A stretch of 64,000 nucleotides of DNA from Trochalopteron elliotii (taxonomy: Eukaryota > Chordata > Aves > Passeriformes > Leiothrichidae), in NCBI GenBank assembly GCA_024734555.1, contig JANPWX010000060.1, positions 2,138,357-2,202,356 on the forward strand, in the 5' to 3' direction. A program made the position numbers and the translations under genes. The notes beneath the pieces were generated by a model. The model was not told where the DNA came from. It was given only the letters and a program-made list of their open reading frames with translations, and did not search any database. Positions 47,729 to 60,777 of the stretch are shown here, piece after piece. The stretch's first letter is position 1, and every line of letters starts with the position of its first letter.

Positions 47729-50700
47729 TAGCATTGCCAGACTGGTGTATCCAGTGTCAGCTTGAGAGGTGTGAAGGAATCAGTCGGGTAAGTGTGAAGG
47801 AGTTAGTCTGGTTTCCTTACCCTAGTGCAAAAATTCATTGGAATATGGTGTGCCTGTTGTGCCACCTGCCTCTGCACTGCAAAGATGAATGGAAAGCATG
47901 TTACTCTAAAGGAACTGCTGAATTGTGTTCATGCTTTAAGGAACATCTACAGACTTCTGCTGCTTTTTCTTGTAGGAGAGCTCCACAAAGCAGGCAGGAA
48001 GGTGAGCCTTAGTAGATGTGACTTTTGCAAGTGCCAGCCTGCATACTTAACAACAGATGGGTTTGAAACATAACACTTGTATTTAAACATTGTACAACCT
48101 TTGATGAGAGAGGGATCACTCAGCTAAGTAGTGTTGTAATGGAATTCAGTTCAACTCAGGTCTTTCTCCACAGGGAAGAAGCCCAAGTGAAACCCAGTTA
48201 TTGTTGGGTCACCTGTAGGTCGCTGTCAGGCTGCACGTGCTCCCATCTTAGTGAATTTCATTGCCACTAACAGAACTCTACATAGATTAGTGCACTGCAG
48301 TGCATAACTCATCAGAAGATCTGTCTCTTGATGTCTTAGTTCCTTGATTTTTCTTGGAGCAGGAGGTGCATATTATCTTTTGTACATATTCACTAATTTC
48401 CAAAGCATCGCCATTTATTGCCATTTGCTGTTGATGTTTCTCTTTCCAACTTACCTGACTATCCTAGGCAATGCCCAATGTAAAGTTTTCTGAGAAACTT
48501 CATGAAATTATTATCCAATAAAGTATTAGCAGGCTCTTTTAAGTTTTCCCCATCTCATCTTTTGCTGTTACCTAAACTCTCACCTTGCTGACAAGCTTCC
48601 AGCACACGTCCTAGTTTGCAAAATTGCATTTACTAAAATAACCATTAATCATGGTCATGTTCCTAGCCTAGATTCCCTTCCTTACTCTCACCAGCTGCAT
48701 GTAACAAAAAAAGCTGCTTGATTTCCATGTAAGCATCTCTGCCTGGAGGATTCTTAGTGTGATCTTGCTCCTCAGTGGTTGGGACAGAGCTGCTTCTCTG
48801 TCGTGCAACTATTTGCAGCACATGAGTTGAGACATCTCTGAATATACCATGGCAGAAGAGACAAACATTAGACTAGGATAAAAATAAGTGTAATAGTGTC
48901 AAAAGTAATAGAAATGTGACAAATCCATTGTGAGAGGCAAGAGCAGGTGGATTGTACAGGATTCATGAATTTTTATAATTTATATTTCTTTTTTCATTGT
49001 GAATTTCTGAGTGTTCATTAAAAGGTGCCAATTCTTACAAATAATTTAAGAAAACTCACGTTTAGGTTGCCTCCTATCAGCTTTTGTTTAACCAAGAGCC
49101 ACTGAAAGTCTTCAACACCTTTCCCAGCTGCTCCTGCAACCCACCTGTGCTTTCAGAAACCCCAGTGGGAAGCTCATGGTAAAGTTTAGGTGTGATTCTG
49201 CATGTGAATTTTTCTTGAACAGAATAATGTTGTACTTAGAATGAATTGCTATTTTTTCCTTTATTTCACAGTCATTTCAATAGAGAACACATTTTTTATC
49301 CTCTGCTGCATTGGATTAATGGAGCAGAGGATAGAAAAGAAGAGTATGGAGAATCAATACATGAGGTATTGAGAGGGGCTGGCTTATAAGGGAAGATCAG
49401 AGTGTAAGTGTGGCTTTCAAAGATACCCAGAGATGTTCAGTCTACAGTCCCCTCAAAATAACAGGGCAGTTCATAGAGAGAGAACTCCCATCCCTGCCTG
49501 TCGGTGACGTTCTGTTCCACCGAAAGTGCGTTTGAAAGTATTTCTGTCAGCACAGCTCCTGTGTGAGGGGGATGTTGCTCTCACCCTGCCTGAGATGACT
49601 AAACCCAAAGGTCTCAGTTGTGCAGCTGATCCGGATGGTGAGGTTTTCATTAACTTTACCCAGTGTCTTTATGAGCGTGGAGTCTGCATCATCATCCTGC
49701 ATCACTGTATTTCTGATTGAGAGGGCTGGCAGAACTCGTGAGCTCAGACAGGTAACAGTGTCCTTCTGGGGGAGCTGACGACATTCCTGCTGAATTCAGG
49801 ATCACAGTACAAAGGAAGAGAGCTGTTGGTTTAAATGTCTGTTAGCATATTTCAGGGATCATCTTTTCATGAAGGTAGCTGGGCTGGGTTACAGTATAGT
49901 AGTGAAAGCTTTGTGTTTGTAGCAGAAATAATAGGCTGTGCTGCAAGAGAGCTAATGTTTGCTGTCATGGAAACCTGTTGCCTTGGAACATGATTAATGA
50001 GACAGGCTAAAGGAAAGGAAGAAGCTGTTCTTGAAATTAGTGTTCAGAAAACCCTAAGCAAGACCAGTATACAGCAGTATACAATACCATGAATTTTAGT
50101 TATTTCAAATTCTGTTGTCTAGTTCACTTAACCTTGTCTTTATATTTACTTATTCAGCAGCTCTTAAAACCACATGTTTTGTGCAAAGAAAATAGTTCAA
50201 AGCTAATCCTTTGGCTGACTAGCAATAAATAGCATGTTACTTTCACTCCCAGTACACTACAAAATTTGTTCAACTTTTGTGGAAAGCACACGCTGAAGAC
50301 AAACTTGTGGCTGGTCTGGAATGCCCCAGTAGGCCAGGAGAAGGAGCAGTTTAGCTGAGGATTTTTGCCTTTTGACTGAAGTTGTGAATTTCAGAGAGTC
50401 CAGGAATATGAGGCAGGGAACATGGCTGTGCACTTACCCATTTGGAGAAATCTGGTTACTCCTGTGTGTTGGTGTGGTAAGATTGCTGTTCCCTAATGCT
50501 GAAAGGTAACTTGGTGAGGGGAATGTACAAATTGTGATTTAAAGTTGATGTCACCCTTCTGCCATCTCCTTTTAGAATTGCCACTGAGACTTCTTTCTTC
50601 CAGAGTTCCTGCTCCAAACCCAACATGTATCATTACACACCAGATTCTGCAATGAGGAGTAGAATGTTTTTCTCCTGCAGAGGTGAATTTGTGTGTCTGT

Positions 50701-53700
50701 TGTAAAAAACAGTGCTGAATGTAGAATCCCTAGTTTACACAGGATGACAAATTCATTACAGCTTGCTGTGAATTTCAGCTGCCCTCTGGACCAGGATCTT
50801 GCATGAATAAACTACCAGCAGCTCTAAGTCTCCCTGCCTTGTGGAGATCACAGTCCAGGGTCCTCCTCCAAGCTCAAAGTGAGGAGGCAGCCTTAGCTGG
50901 GCTGAGCCTGTAATAAGTCACAGGGGAACATCTTCACAGAAGTTTTGGGTGAAAGAATCTTTTTATTTCTCCAGAGGGGTTAGGGTGAGGTTCTAGGTGA
51001 GTATTATGCTGGATAACAGCTCTGAAGGCACAATCTGACAATGTAGCAAGAAGGAAATATTCTGGGAAAAAGAGCAAGGAGCTGTCTGGGTTTATAAGCT
51101 GACAGCTACACTGGGGTGAAGGAGGGTTTTTTCTGGTGTGTGTTGTCAAGGACAAGGTGGTCCTTGCTTGTTCTCAGAAGGAAAACTGGCTTGGATAATG
51201 AGTTCTTGCTTGGCAAAGACTGACACGGTGTTATGTTGGCAATGACAAGAATGTTCTGCTGGCAATAAAGGTACCACAGAGAGCAATGAAATATCCTAAG
51301 TTATTTTGAAATACAGTAGTAAAACATTGATTCATTCTGCTTGGGTTAATATGAGGAAACATCAGCATTTAGCATGACAAGTCCGTCTGAATGATGATAA
51401 AAAGAATTAATTGTCGAAAAGGTTATGTCATAGTGTATATTCCAATATTAATGTTTAAGTCTGGCATGAGAGTGGAAAGCTTAAGATCTCAAGAAATCCT
51501 ATTCATCCTTCAGTCCCAAGCAGGATCAGCTGCACTTAAATTCTGCATGATGTTTTTGTAACTTCTTCAAATCAGCCTGTGGTGGACATTTCAAAACATT
51601 CCTGAAGAATCTGCCCTGAAACTAAACTCCCCCTCTGAGATGAAATGCTTTTCCTAATGCCAGCTCCTTTATTGCAACATAAGCCCAGTACTACTTGTGA
51701 TACCAAGCACAGATAAAGAAAAACCTCTATTCCATTTCCCTGCAGCAGCCCTTTAAGGGGTTCTCTGTTTTGCTGTCCAGATCCCAAGTAATGCTCAGGA
51801 GCAGTGAAGCACAAGGCTGGCTGTGCCTTCAGAATGGGCTGAGTGGTTTTAACCTTGACTCCCTGGAACTGTATTCAGTTGTGGTGATGAGTAGCTGGTC
51901 AGAAAATGTAAACAGCAACTAAAATGATGAAAAGCAGGAGCACAGTTCCTTTCTCCTGTTTTCTTACACTCTGTATAACTGCTCAAAACAGCTGAGCATG
52001 ATGCCTGAATTCAGCAAATACTTTCTACCCTGTTACAAACATGGCACAAATCTCAGACTGCTTTAAAGGGGTACCTGCATTTTTGAGTTTAAATCACCCT
52101 CTGCCTGGCTGGCTCAGCACTGAGGAAACAGCTGTTTCTGTCCAGGTGTAGGAAAAGGGGAGTTCTTTTCACTGTTAAAACTCTGGAGTCATATTTTAAG
52201 ATAAAATTAATGAGAAATGAAGCTTGTTTAAATTCTAACAGGTTCTGGCTGTGGGTGTCAGGTTCCCACATGTAATTTTCCAGCAGGAAGCAGCAGAAGA
52301 GCTCACCTCTAACAGGCAAGGCTTTTCTGGAGGGCAGAAAACTTAAAATATGAGATGGGGTGTGGTATGAAGGCAGACAGTGAAGGAAGGAATTTCAGAA
52401 GGGATTATTTCTGCTCTCTGGCTTCTCCTGTGGGATGCTGAAACACAGCTGGGCACAGCTGCAGCCTGGTGCCTGTGGAGGAGAGAGCTAAGAGCACACA
52501 TGGACAGCTGGTCTTTGACAGGGTGTGGCGGCCAGGCTAGTCCTGTTCAGGTGGTAAGTGCCCAAACAGTGTCCCAAGATGTGTTGGCTTGGAGAGGAAA
52601 TGGAAAATGAAATCCTTTGGGACAGCAGAAGGAGTTGAGGGGCTGGCAGTGAGGCACAAGGATTTGCTGCTGGTTGGCTTGTCCTGCCGTGCATTAACAG
52701 GCGGAGAAGTCTGTGTGTCATGTGCAAAGAAGGTTGTCATAATAACCATGTTGGAGCATCCAGTTCTCTCCTGAAGGGGAAAAATCTGGGACCCTATATG
52801 TTGGTGGATTACTCTGGTAAAAGAAAAAGCTATCAGAAAATCAAATGGATTCTTAGAGAGAGAGAGAACCTCTATTTTCCTTCTGTTCCTTCGTAAAAAT
52901 ACAAAATTTGTTTATAAATATACTGATGGTTGTTGAGGGATTTCTGCTATTTCTTCTAGTAATGACTTTGTATAGCTGCTGAGGGCTGTGTGTGTGTGAG
53001 GCCAAGCAGTAACAGTGTGGCACAAGCCAACAGGAGTGAAAATGCTTACTGCTCCCCTTCTGCTCCACGGTGATCCTGGCCAGGAGCAGGAGGGAGGTCC
53101 TACAGGTCTCTGGCATGCAGCTTCCCCTTGGCACAGGTTGGGGAAGCAGGAAACCTCTCAGTCAGGGATGGCAGCCAAGAGCATTAGAGAGGTCCCCGGT
53201 AGCAGGTGGTGGGAGTGGAGGCAGACAGCCCTGCTTCCAGCATCCCTGCAGGAGCAGGGCAGAGAGGGTTAGACAATCCACGGGAAGGAGAGCCTGCTGT
53301 AAGGGGGAAGATTGAGAAGGAGGGCCTTCAGGTGCAGCCTCCACACCATTTGGAGGGGAATGCTTTTGGTGGTGTTATCCACAGCTTTCACTCATCCTGC
53401 TCTTTTCTGCGTTGCTGCTGCCCCCATTCTCTTTACCACCTTTTTTTTTGGTAAACCTTCCCTGTTTTCTCCAGCCTGGCTTTCCTTCCTTTCCTTTTCC
53501 TGATGTCTAGTCTTGCATAAACTCTCCTTCACCTCCTGTCTCTTCCTTTCTCTACTCATTTTGAACTGACTTTCACAGTGGGAAGGCAAGGCTGTGTCTC
53601 TCAGGGACAGCAGAGCAGTGGAGCCCGGGAGCCGTGTTCTGCTCAGCCCTCAGCTCCTGCTGGTGGCACTACCACAACCTTTCCCTTGTCTCCTTTCTGT

Positions 53701-55588
53701 GTGTGCTTCTGCCAAGAATGCAAAGTCTGTTGGAAGGCCTTGTTTGAGCAATGACCACATTTCTGGTGTTGTATTTCCTGTTTCTTCTCCCTGAGTAACT
53801 GCAGAGCTCAGTCTAGCTCAGGTGAATTTTGCAGTTTGTGATGCTTTGCGTAGGGTGTTTCTGCTGCTACATCAGATGGCAGCTTGGTGCTTTTCCAAAC
53901 TGGAATGTTATATAGGACCCAAATATGACATTAAGAGCCATATGGAAAACTGTTAAGAGTTCATTGCTAATCAATTCTAGAAAGATGAACAAGAAGAGTA
54001 TTTTTACTCACATTTTAGCATGTTTGTTGTCCAGAGTTAACTCAGATACCTGGAGGGCATTTTGCTGTGAACTTTCCATCTCTGCTGCAGATCTGTTTGA
54101 GAAAACTGATTTGGAATGCAGGTAAATAGAGACCCCACAGAAAAGCAAGCCAAGGCTAAGAATGCTAACAGAACCAAAAGGTCAGACAGGAAACCTATTC
54201 CACACCAAAATGACAGAAGGATGGTGTTGATTTTGTTGATTATTTTTAAATAGAAAAGTGTGTTGGGCAGAGGCCGGTGTCATGGCAACCCTTGGTCTGT
54301 GTGTAACAGTTTTTTCTGCACCTTTTCTGTTTGGCCTATCATTTCAGTCATCCTTGTCTTTCATACTGTGGCTGTAGCCTGGGCAGGTGAGGGGGAGAGG
54401 AGCTCGGGTGGGAGCACAGCCATACTCCAGCAGCATTTTCCAGGTCTGGCACAAATCTTGTGTGTGTGGACAGCCCCACATTGCCCCATGCACTTTCCAA
54501 ACCTCCACTTTGATCCCTAATTGACTGACTGTGATGAAGAGATGGAGCTAACAGCAGTATTTCTGCTTCCAACACCGTGCTGGGGAGGTCAGGATTCAGG
54601 AGCTGTAAGTGATGCTGCCCTCCAGGCAGTTGAGATTGGAGCTAAATATATCCCCTGCCACTGCCACTCCCAGCTGAGGAGTGAGAGCTGCTGCCTGGGC
54701 TCAGAGCAGGCTGGGGCTTGGCTGTGCTGCCTGAAGCTAGCAGAGAAAATACATATCACAGATGTTAGTAATTAATCCCATGTAAAAGCTAAATCTCAAG
54801 TTACCCAGCTTGTTCCCCTCTCTATCACTTTGCAGGTTTTCTGGGTAAAATGCTGCAGTCCATCTAACAGGATTTTCAGTCTCAAGTAAAAATCTGAGTT
54901 TTAACTACATAGAAATGACCCCTTTCTAGGTTACTTCTGCTTTTAACTTTTATGGCTCTCAGTTCTCATTTGTTTCACAAATTCAGGGCTGTGTTCATGT
55001 ATGATTTTTTCATGTCTTCACATTTCACATGACCTTAGCAAGGACAGAAGGTCTGGAGTTTGGTAGCTCTGGACTTGTTGATGCTTCACTTCCTGTCTGT
55101 TTGGGGACCTTTATGAGATGTTACTGGGCAGCATAATTTGGGGATTTCAAGGACTGGTGAAGAGCTGCTTTGGGTTGTGTCAGCATCTCGTGGAAGCCCT
55201 CCCAGCTTGCTCTGAGCATGGGCAGGGCCAGGGGAGGGTGTGCGCTCACCGCTCTGCCGGGCTCTGCTGAGCAGGGAGGTGCCTGTGGGGGGGACAAGCA
55301 GGGCTCACCAGCAGGCCCAAGGATGGGAGGTTTGTTTTCATTTTTCAGTCAGTATCTGATAGATCAGTGTGCTTGAAGAAGTATGTTTATGGTCTTGGTG
55401 CTCAACAGAAAAGTTTCCCCTTCGAAGGTGCAGTGGGTGCATATGCAGGGTGCAGCTCCTCAGGCAGCAGCAGAGATGACCCCTGACCAAACCACTGTGT
55501 TTGGGAGGAAGTTCAGGCTGTTGTGTTGATACCTTTTTTATCTTTTTAATGAAACCTCCTTCCTGCCATTTCAGAGGAGAGGAGGCTT

Positions 55589-55678
55589 TGACGTCATGTG
55601 CTGATGAGTCACTGCTGTTAACAGGCCAGCAAGCAGGGATTGAGAGTGCTGTCTGGAGCAGCTGCTCTGTTAATCATT
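55589..55678. promoter_or_regulatory. Candidate enhancer: CRE, AP-1, GTTAAC and E-box cluster
   Basis: Within 90 bases: TGACGTCA (55589-55596), TGAGTCA (55605-55611), GTTAAC (55617-55622), CAGCTG (55659-55664) and TTAATCATT (55670-55678). Perfect CRE and AP-1 sites 8 bases apart are unusual by chance. Function is inferred from motifs only. Confidence 0.35.
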
Positions 55679-58580
55679 CACAAAAAGCCCAGAGAAAGCT
55701 CAAGGGGAATGCTTGTGAATAATTAAATTTCTGTTTTCATTATGAAGATGCAGTTGCTTTACCTGGATCTGCTAGAATCCAGGTATTGGGAAGTGAGGGA
55801 AGAGAACAATGATCTCACTGATTTGTTGATACCACTGTAAATAGCTTTTGGATAGTTGTTGGTGTCAGTCAAGCATAGGCATGACTTAACAATTTCATGT
55901 AAAGCTTATGTAATATAGTTCTGGCCATCATCTACATCTCACTTGCCACAACTACTTCAACCATATTTATGTTTTCTAGAAGAGAGTTCTTGGGGAAGCA
56001 AATGCCCTTGATAGGGCAAGACATGGATTTTACTGGAAGGCTGGGTTTCTGTATGTATCTCATAGCCTAAAGTTGTGTATTCTCCAAAAAAGCAGAATTG
56101 TCCAGGTTTGTTCACTGATAGCTCTTCTGTTCATAAACATCTTCTGGGGGTGACTGGATCACTTAGAGCTGCTGCTAAATCGGTACCATGACAAGAAATG
56201 TTGCACTCATTGTGATGAGCTTTAAACTTCAGTTGTCATGATCAAAGAATTCATTAGATTCTGTTTTGGGTGAGTATGAATTTTATTTCAGACAAGGTCA
56301 AAACTGGATAAATTCCTACATATTGAATTATTCACTGCTGAACTCTTCCTCTCTAGTTTTAAATGTCTTGGACAAGAGCTGCTGCCTTTTATTCAGAGGT
56401 AGAATAAGATGGGCAGTTTTACTCCCAAAGCAATCCCATCCCTTAAGTGGTCAGTTGAAACTACCTTAGAACAGAAGGATGATGCTTGGTCTTGGCAAAA
56501 TATTAGGTTTAGCTTTGCCTACACAGTTGGATTGCTGCGACCATGGGGAGTGTAGGATTGCTTACAAACATTTAATTACCTGTACAATGTGACGAGGAAG
56601 TTGTTCTGCCTGTCAGACAAGTAACGAGAAAGAAAGCCCACACACCAAAACCATTTGAGTCTGATGAACCTTTCTGTTTTTGGGCATTGTTCTCATGGAC
56701 CTGTGAAAGCCCACGGATATGTAGGCAGAACCTAATTAACTACAGTTGTTGAAAGAGAAACTTTGAAATGATTTGTTGAAAACTGACTATGTTTTTGTTT
56801 TTTTTTTTATTTTTCAGCACTGTGGCCAATTTACTGTGGGTTTGCTTTCTTGAACTGATTCATACAAAGTGTAACTGATCATATCAGCTCCTCCATACCC
56901 ACATTAGCCCCAAATTTTACAGCTTCCTGTCATCAGTTTCCTAAAACATGATTATTCAATGGGCTGAATTATTCTTGATAGATAAAAAAAAATCCTGGCA
57001 GATGAAACCAGATAACATCACTGGAAGAGAGTTCTCCTGGAACTGCAATAGCTGATGACTTGCCATTTCTGTAATGAGATGATTTCCAGAGCCCACTTCT
57101 CAGTCTGCAGATATGATGGCCAGTCTGGAGCCTTTCAGAAGAGCTGGCCTTGCTCCTTGAGCAGGGGTGGGAGAAGGGGTGGCTATTTAGATATTTAGGG
57201 GTAACAGCAAAGGCCCAGCAGAGATGATACATGAAATCTTATGGAGGGGAGCAGGGGGGTTCACTGGAATGGTGATGCCAGCAACAGACTGACTATCCTG
57301 GGTGGGGAAACCAGAGCCAGAAGGATGGGAAGAGCAGTTACGAGGGTGCAGCTTCCCAGATCATTGCCATGCTGGAGTGAGTGGGGAGTGTTTTCAAACC
57401 CATGGAAGGTGTGATCAGAGGAAATGAAGTTTGCATTGATTTTGGCAGTGCTAGAGCTCAATTTGCAGAAGTCAACAGTGTGAGCTTCTGTACATACCCT
57501 GTCACAAGCAATCAGAGATCATGGACCAAGTGACTGTGTTCCCCTCAGAATCAGAGCCAAGGATGGATGATTTGTAGCTTTGGTCCTGTGGCACATCCCT
57601 TCTGGAACTTTTCATGTTTGCCTTCTGAGCCTTTGAGACTCCTATGTTCAAATTCCTATTAATTTCAGGGCCTGGAGAGACTTGCATATTGAAAGATGTG
57701 ATTCTAATAAATAAATGACATCATATGTATACCTGGCTTTACTAATAACTCCTGATATTGTGAAATTTGGATTCTTCAGCATCACGAGCCACTGAGCCTG
57801 GGATGTGGGATAGAGCCCAGTTTGGATATCAGAGCTTAGGATGGTTTATTTATACAGCAGAGGAAAAGGTGTCATCAAAGCAAATTGTGTTGCTTGCAGA
57901 TGGAGCATACATTGTATGACATGTAATAATTATGAAGGTCTCAGAGCAGAGCTGCCAGCAAAAAATTGAGAAATACTGAAAATAGAGGAAAGCAAACAGG
58001 AACTTATGAAGTGTGGGAATAAAACAATATCAAAAGGAGGACACCAGTTAAAATCTAAACCAAACACCATTTCTGAGAATCAATATTTTTCATCTCAAAT
58101 GTTGGTTCTACAGAAGATACTTTTTTTTAGCTGCTCCTTAAAAAGGGTCTTCCTGAAGAGCTGTTGTTCCCTGGGAAATCAGATGCATTGTGTAGTCAAA
58201 TATCATATTAAAAATAGAGAAGGATTTCTGGAAAGATGTGGATGCAAGAAAGCAATAAATTCTGAAGACGTTGTTAAAAGCCACCCAGAGAAAATGGCCA
58301 TGTGAGGTGTACTACAACACTGAGAAGCTGTCAGCAACAAGAAATCCTCTGGGACACCAAAGCCTGGGTCTGCACGTACCCCTGAGCACCTGGGAACCTC
58401 TGAGCTGCCTCCCTGCAGTCTTTGCCTTATGGATGAGGACAGCTGAAGGCCTTTGCTCTGACATTTCTATTACTGGAAGCATTCTCTGTGGGAAGGGCTG
58501 GAAGGTTTAAAAACAACTTTAAAAATTTTCCCTATTCTCCAGACACATTTTTTTCTCATAATTGCAAAGCAAGTATAGGC

Positions 58581-58597
58581 TTTTTTTTTTTTTTTTT
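58581..58597 (+). repeat. T17 homopolymer run
   Basis: Seventeen T in a row in the intergenic tail. No flanking element was recognised. Confidence 0.9.
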
Positions 58598-60746
58598 CAT
58601 GATTGATTCAGCCAGCCATTTAATCTTTGGCTCTCTGAACTCAGCAAAAATGTGAGTTTATCTGGAAAAATAATAATTGGAGCAAGATTAACACAAAGGA
58701 CCAAAACAAACTGGGATTAAAGGATAGGTTCAGGAATCTTTCCCCAGCCCAGGTCAACAGTACCCAGAAATTGTCCAGTAGATTTTGTCATAAATCATGT
58801 TCTTGGGCCAGTGTCCAAGCCTGAGCCCCATGGCATTGGAGGGTGGCTATTCCCTCCCTCAGGCACTCTCATCTGAGCACTGGCCTGGCTGCTGCCTGCC
58901 TTGGTGCTCATCAGTGATCACAGTGTTGTGCAGGAAAAGGCACAATTGTTTGCTGCTCAAATCATCAGATTTGTTCACTCACTTCTGGCCTCTCAGTTTG
59001 TGCTTGGGAAAGCTCATCAAGGCTCCTTGGACCTGCCAGCCCCCAGGGCTGCAGTCAATGCCTTACTCACACAGCAAAGCATTTGGGAGTTCTTGTAATG
59101 CCAGAGCTGGTTATTAGGTGTGTCATCATTAATTATTCACAGAGCACTCAGAGAGGGGATTGTGATAGTTCTGTTCTTTGTTTCTTTTATAAGAAAAAGA
59201 ATAGCTTCAAAAGTTAAAATTTAGAAGTTTAAAACTTCATAGCGGTGCCTATTCTCCCGTGCCTGAGGGGATGCGTTTCTTTTCTTCTAAGGTCAGAAAT
59301 AATTTTCTCTTTTATCTTCCATCCTTGATCAGGCACTGTGGGATTTCCAGAGGGCTCTGTTTCCCATGTAGGCCAGCACATCAGATGACTCCAATGCATC
59401 AGCTAGGAGCTGTTCTCACAGGTACCAAAGGCAGAGTAGTTCTGACTCTGGTGCAGTGATTAACTGCTCCCTGCTCCTCAGGAGACACGAGAGGATCCTC
59501 AGGATCCATCCTGCCTTCAGCCCATGCTCATGAAGGTGGAAATAATTGTTGCACCCCCTGCTCTTGCAGCCTGATCTTGCCCATCACATCCTTCCAGACT
59601 TTGTGGCAGGGTTCTGAGTGCCCCTGTGAAGCTGCTCTGAATTTTGAGAGTGTGGCACCTTGTCTCCTCAGAGAGACAAAGACGTGCCCTTCATTTAGAT
59701 CCAGCCTGCTGGAAAACAAGGTCAACCTGATTGTTTTGGAACAGATGACTTCCTTCCATGTAGTGGCATTTCCCTGGCTAAAAGGAGCCTGACTAGACAT
59801 AAATATCAAATGTAGCTATATATGGATCTATAAGTATAGCAATGAATTGTAGGGTTATGAGAATTTAGAGCTGCTGAAGAAATTATTATTTTTATCCCAA
59901 AAAATCAGTCCTTATTATAAGTAACTCATTTACTTTATCTTCAGTAGTCATCCTTTAAAGTAAGTTAGGATGACAGGTGACAGGTTAGCCCAGTCCTCCC
60001 TGGGGAAGGTTTTCAGTGAAAGATGGCTGAGAGCTACTGCACGAGAGGAGTTTGATATATTCTGAGCCCTCTGCCTCAGCAGAGCGAGGGTTTGTTGAGT
60101 TCTGTGGAAATGTGAGCTAAACCAGATCTGATCCGGATACTCAAACAGGAGATTGATGGGGAAAGTGTGGGTTATGAGGCTAGAAAAAGTACAGGTGAAT
60201 TAATGGCACACAGAAAGACTAGCTTGCTGTTTCCAAGTAAATGCATGCTGCTGTCAGTTTTGCTTGTTTTCTTCAAAATATAGGGGATGATTGTGCCCCA
60301 GATTCTTGTCTGGCTGTATTACAGCATGTCTGGAGGGGGTAGGGGGAGAGCATGTCTTATTCATGCATTCGAGCATTACTTGAGATTTCCTGTTTTTCAG
60401 AGTGTCCATATGCATTTCATGGTCCTACAGAAGTAATTTAGATAATATTAATTAATTGTTTCTAATACTGTTGTGCTGGAGGGGGCCTTCAGAGGCCAGC
60501 TCTATTTTCATATTGCTAAAGAGGCAGGCAGCCCCAGCAGGGAAGGGTGTTTTACTCCTGTGTGAGAGAGTGGCCTTGGTGGCCTGGGGAGCTCTGCCTT
60601 TCCAAGAGGGGCAGTCAGATCTCTCCAGCTTTATCTCATTAGCTCTTCTCAGAAAAAGCAGCAGAAATCTAATGTAATCACTTTGGTGTGCAGAGGCCCT
60701 GGCTCAGCTAGGACACTCTGGCTCAGTAAGGGGAAATGCTGCTTCA

Positions 60747-60777
60747 TGACTCACTTCCACTTCTCTCCACTGAGTCA
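60747..60777. promoter_or_regulatory. Two perfect AP-1 sites in opposite orientation
   Basis: TGACTCA at 60747-60753 and TGAGTCA at 60771-60777, starts 24 bases apart. Possible regulatory element, inferred from motifs only. Confidence 0.3.

Larger units (their letters stand above)
45536..47750 (+). other. AP1S3: AP1S3 3' UTR / downstream region (extent uncertain)
   Basis: Non-coding sequence follows the stop codon. No AATAAA or ATTAAA was seen until AATAAA at 47723-47728, with another at 48517-48522, so the transcript either has a UTR of about 2.2 kb or more or uses a variant signal. A possible alternative exon lies at 46113-46187. Confidence 0.35.
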
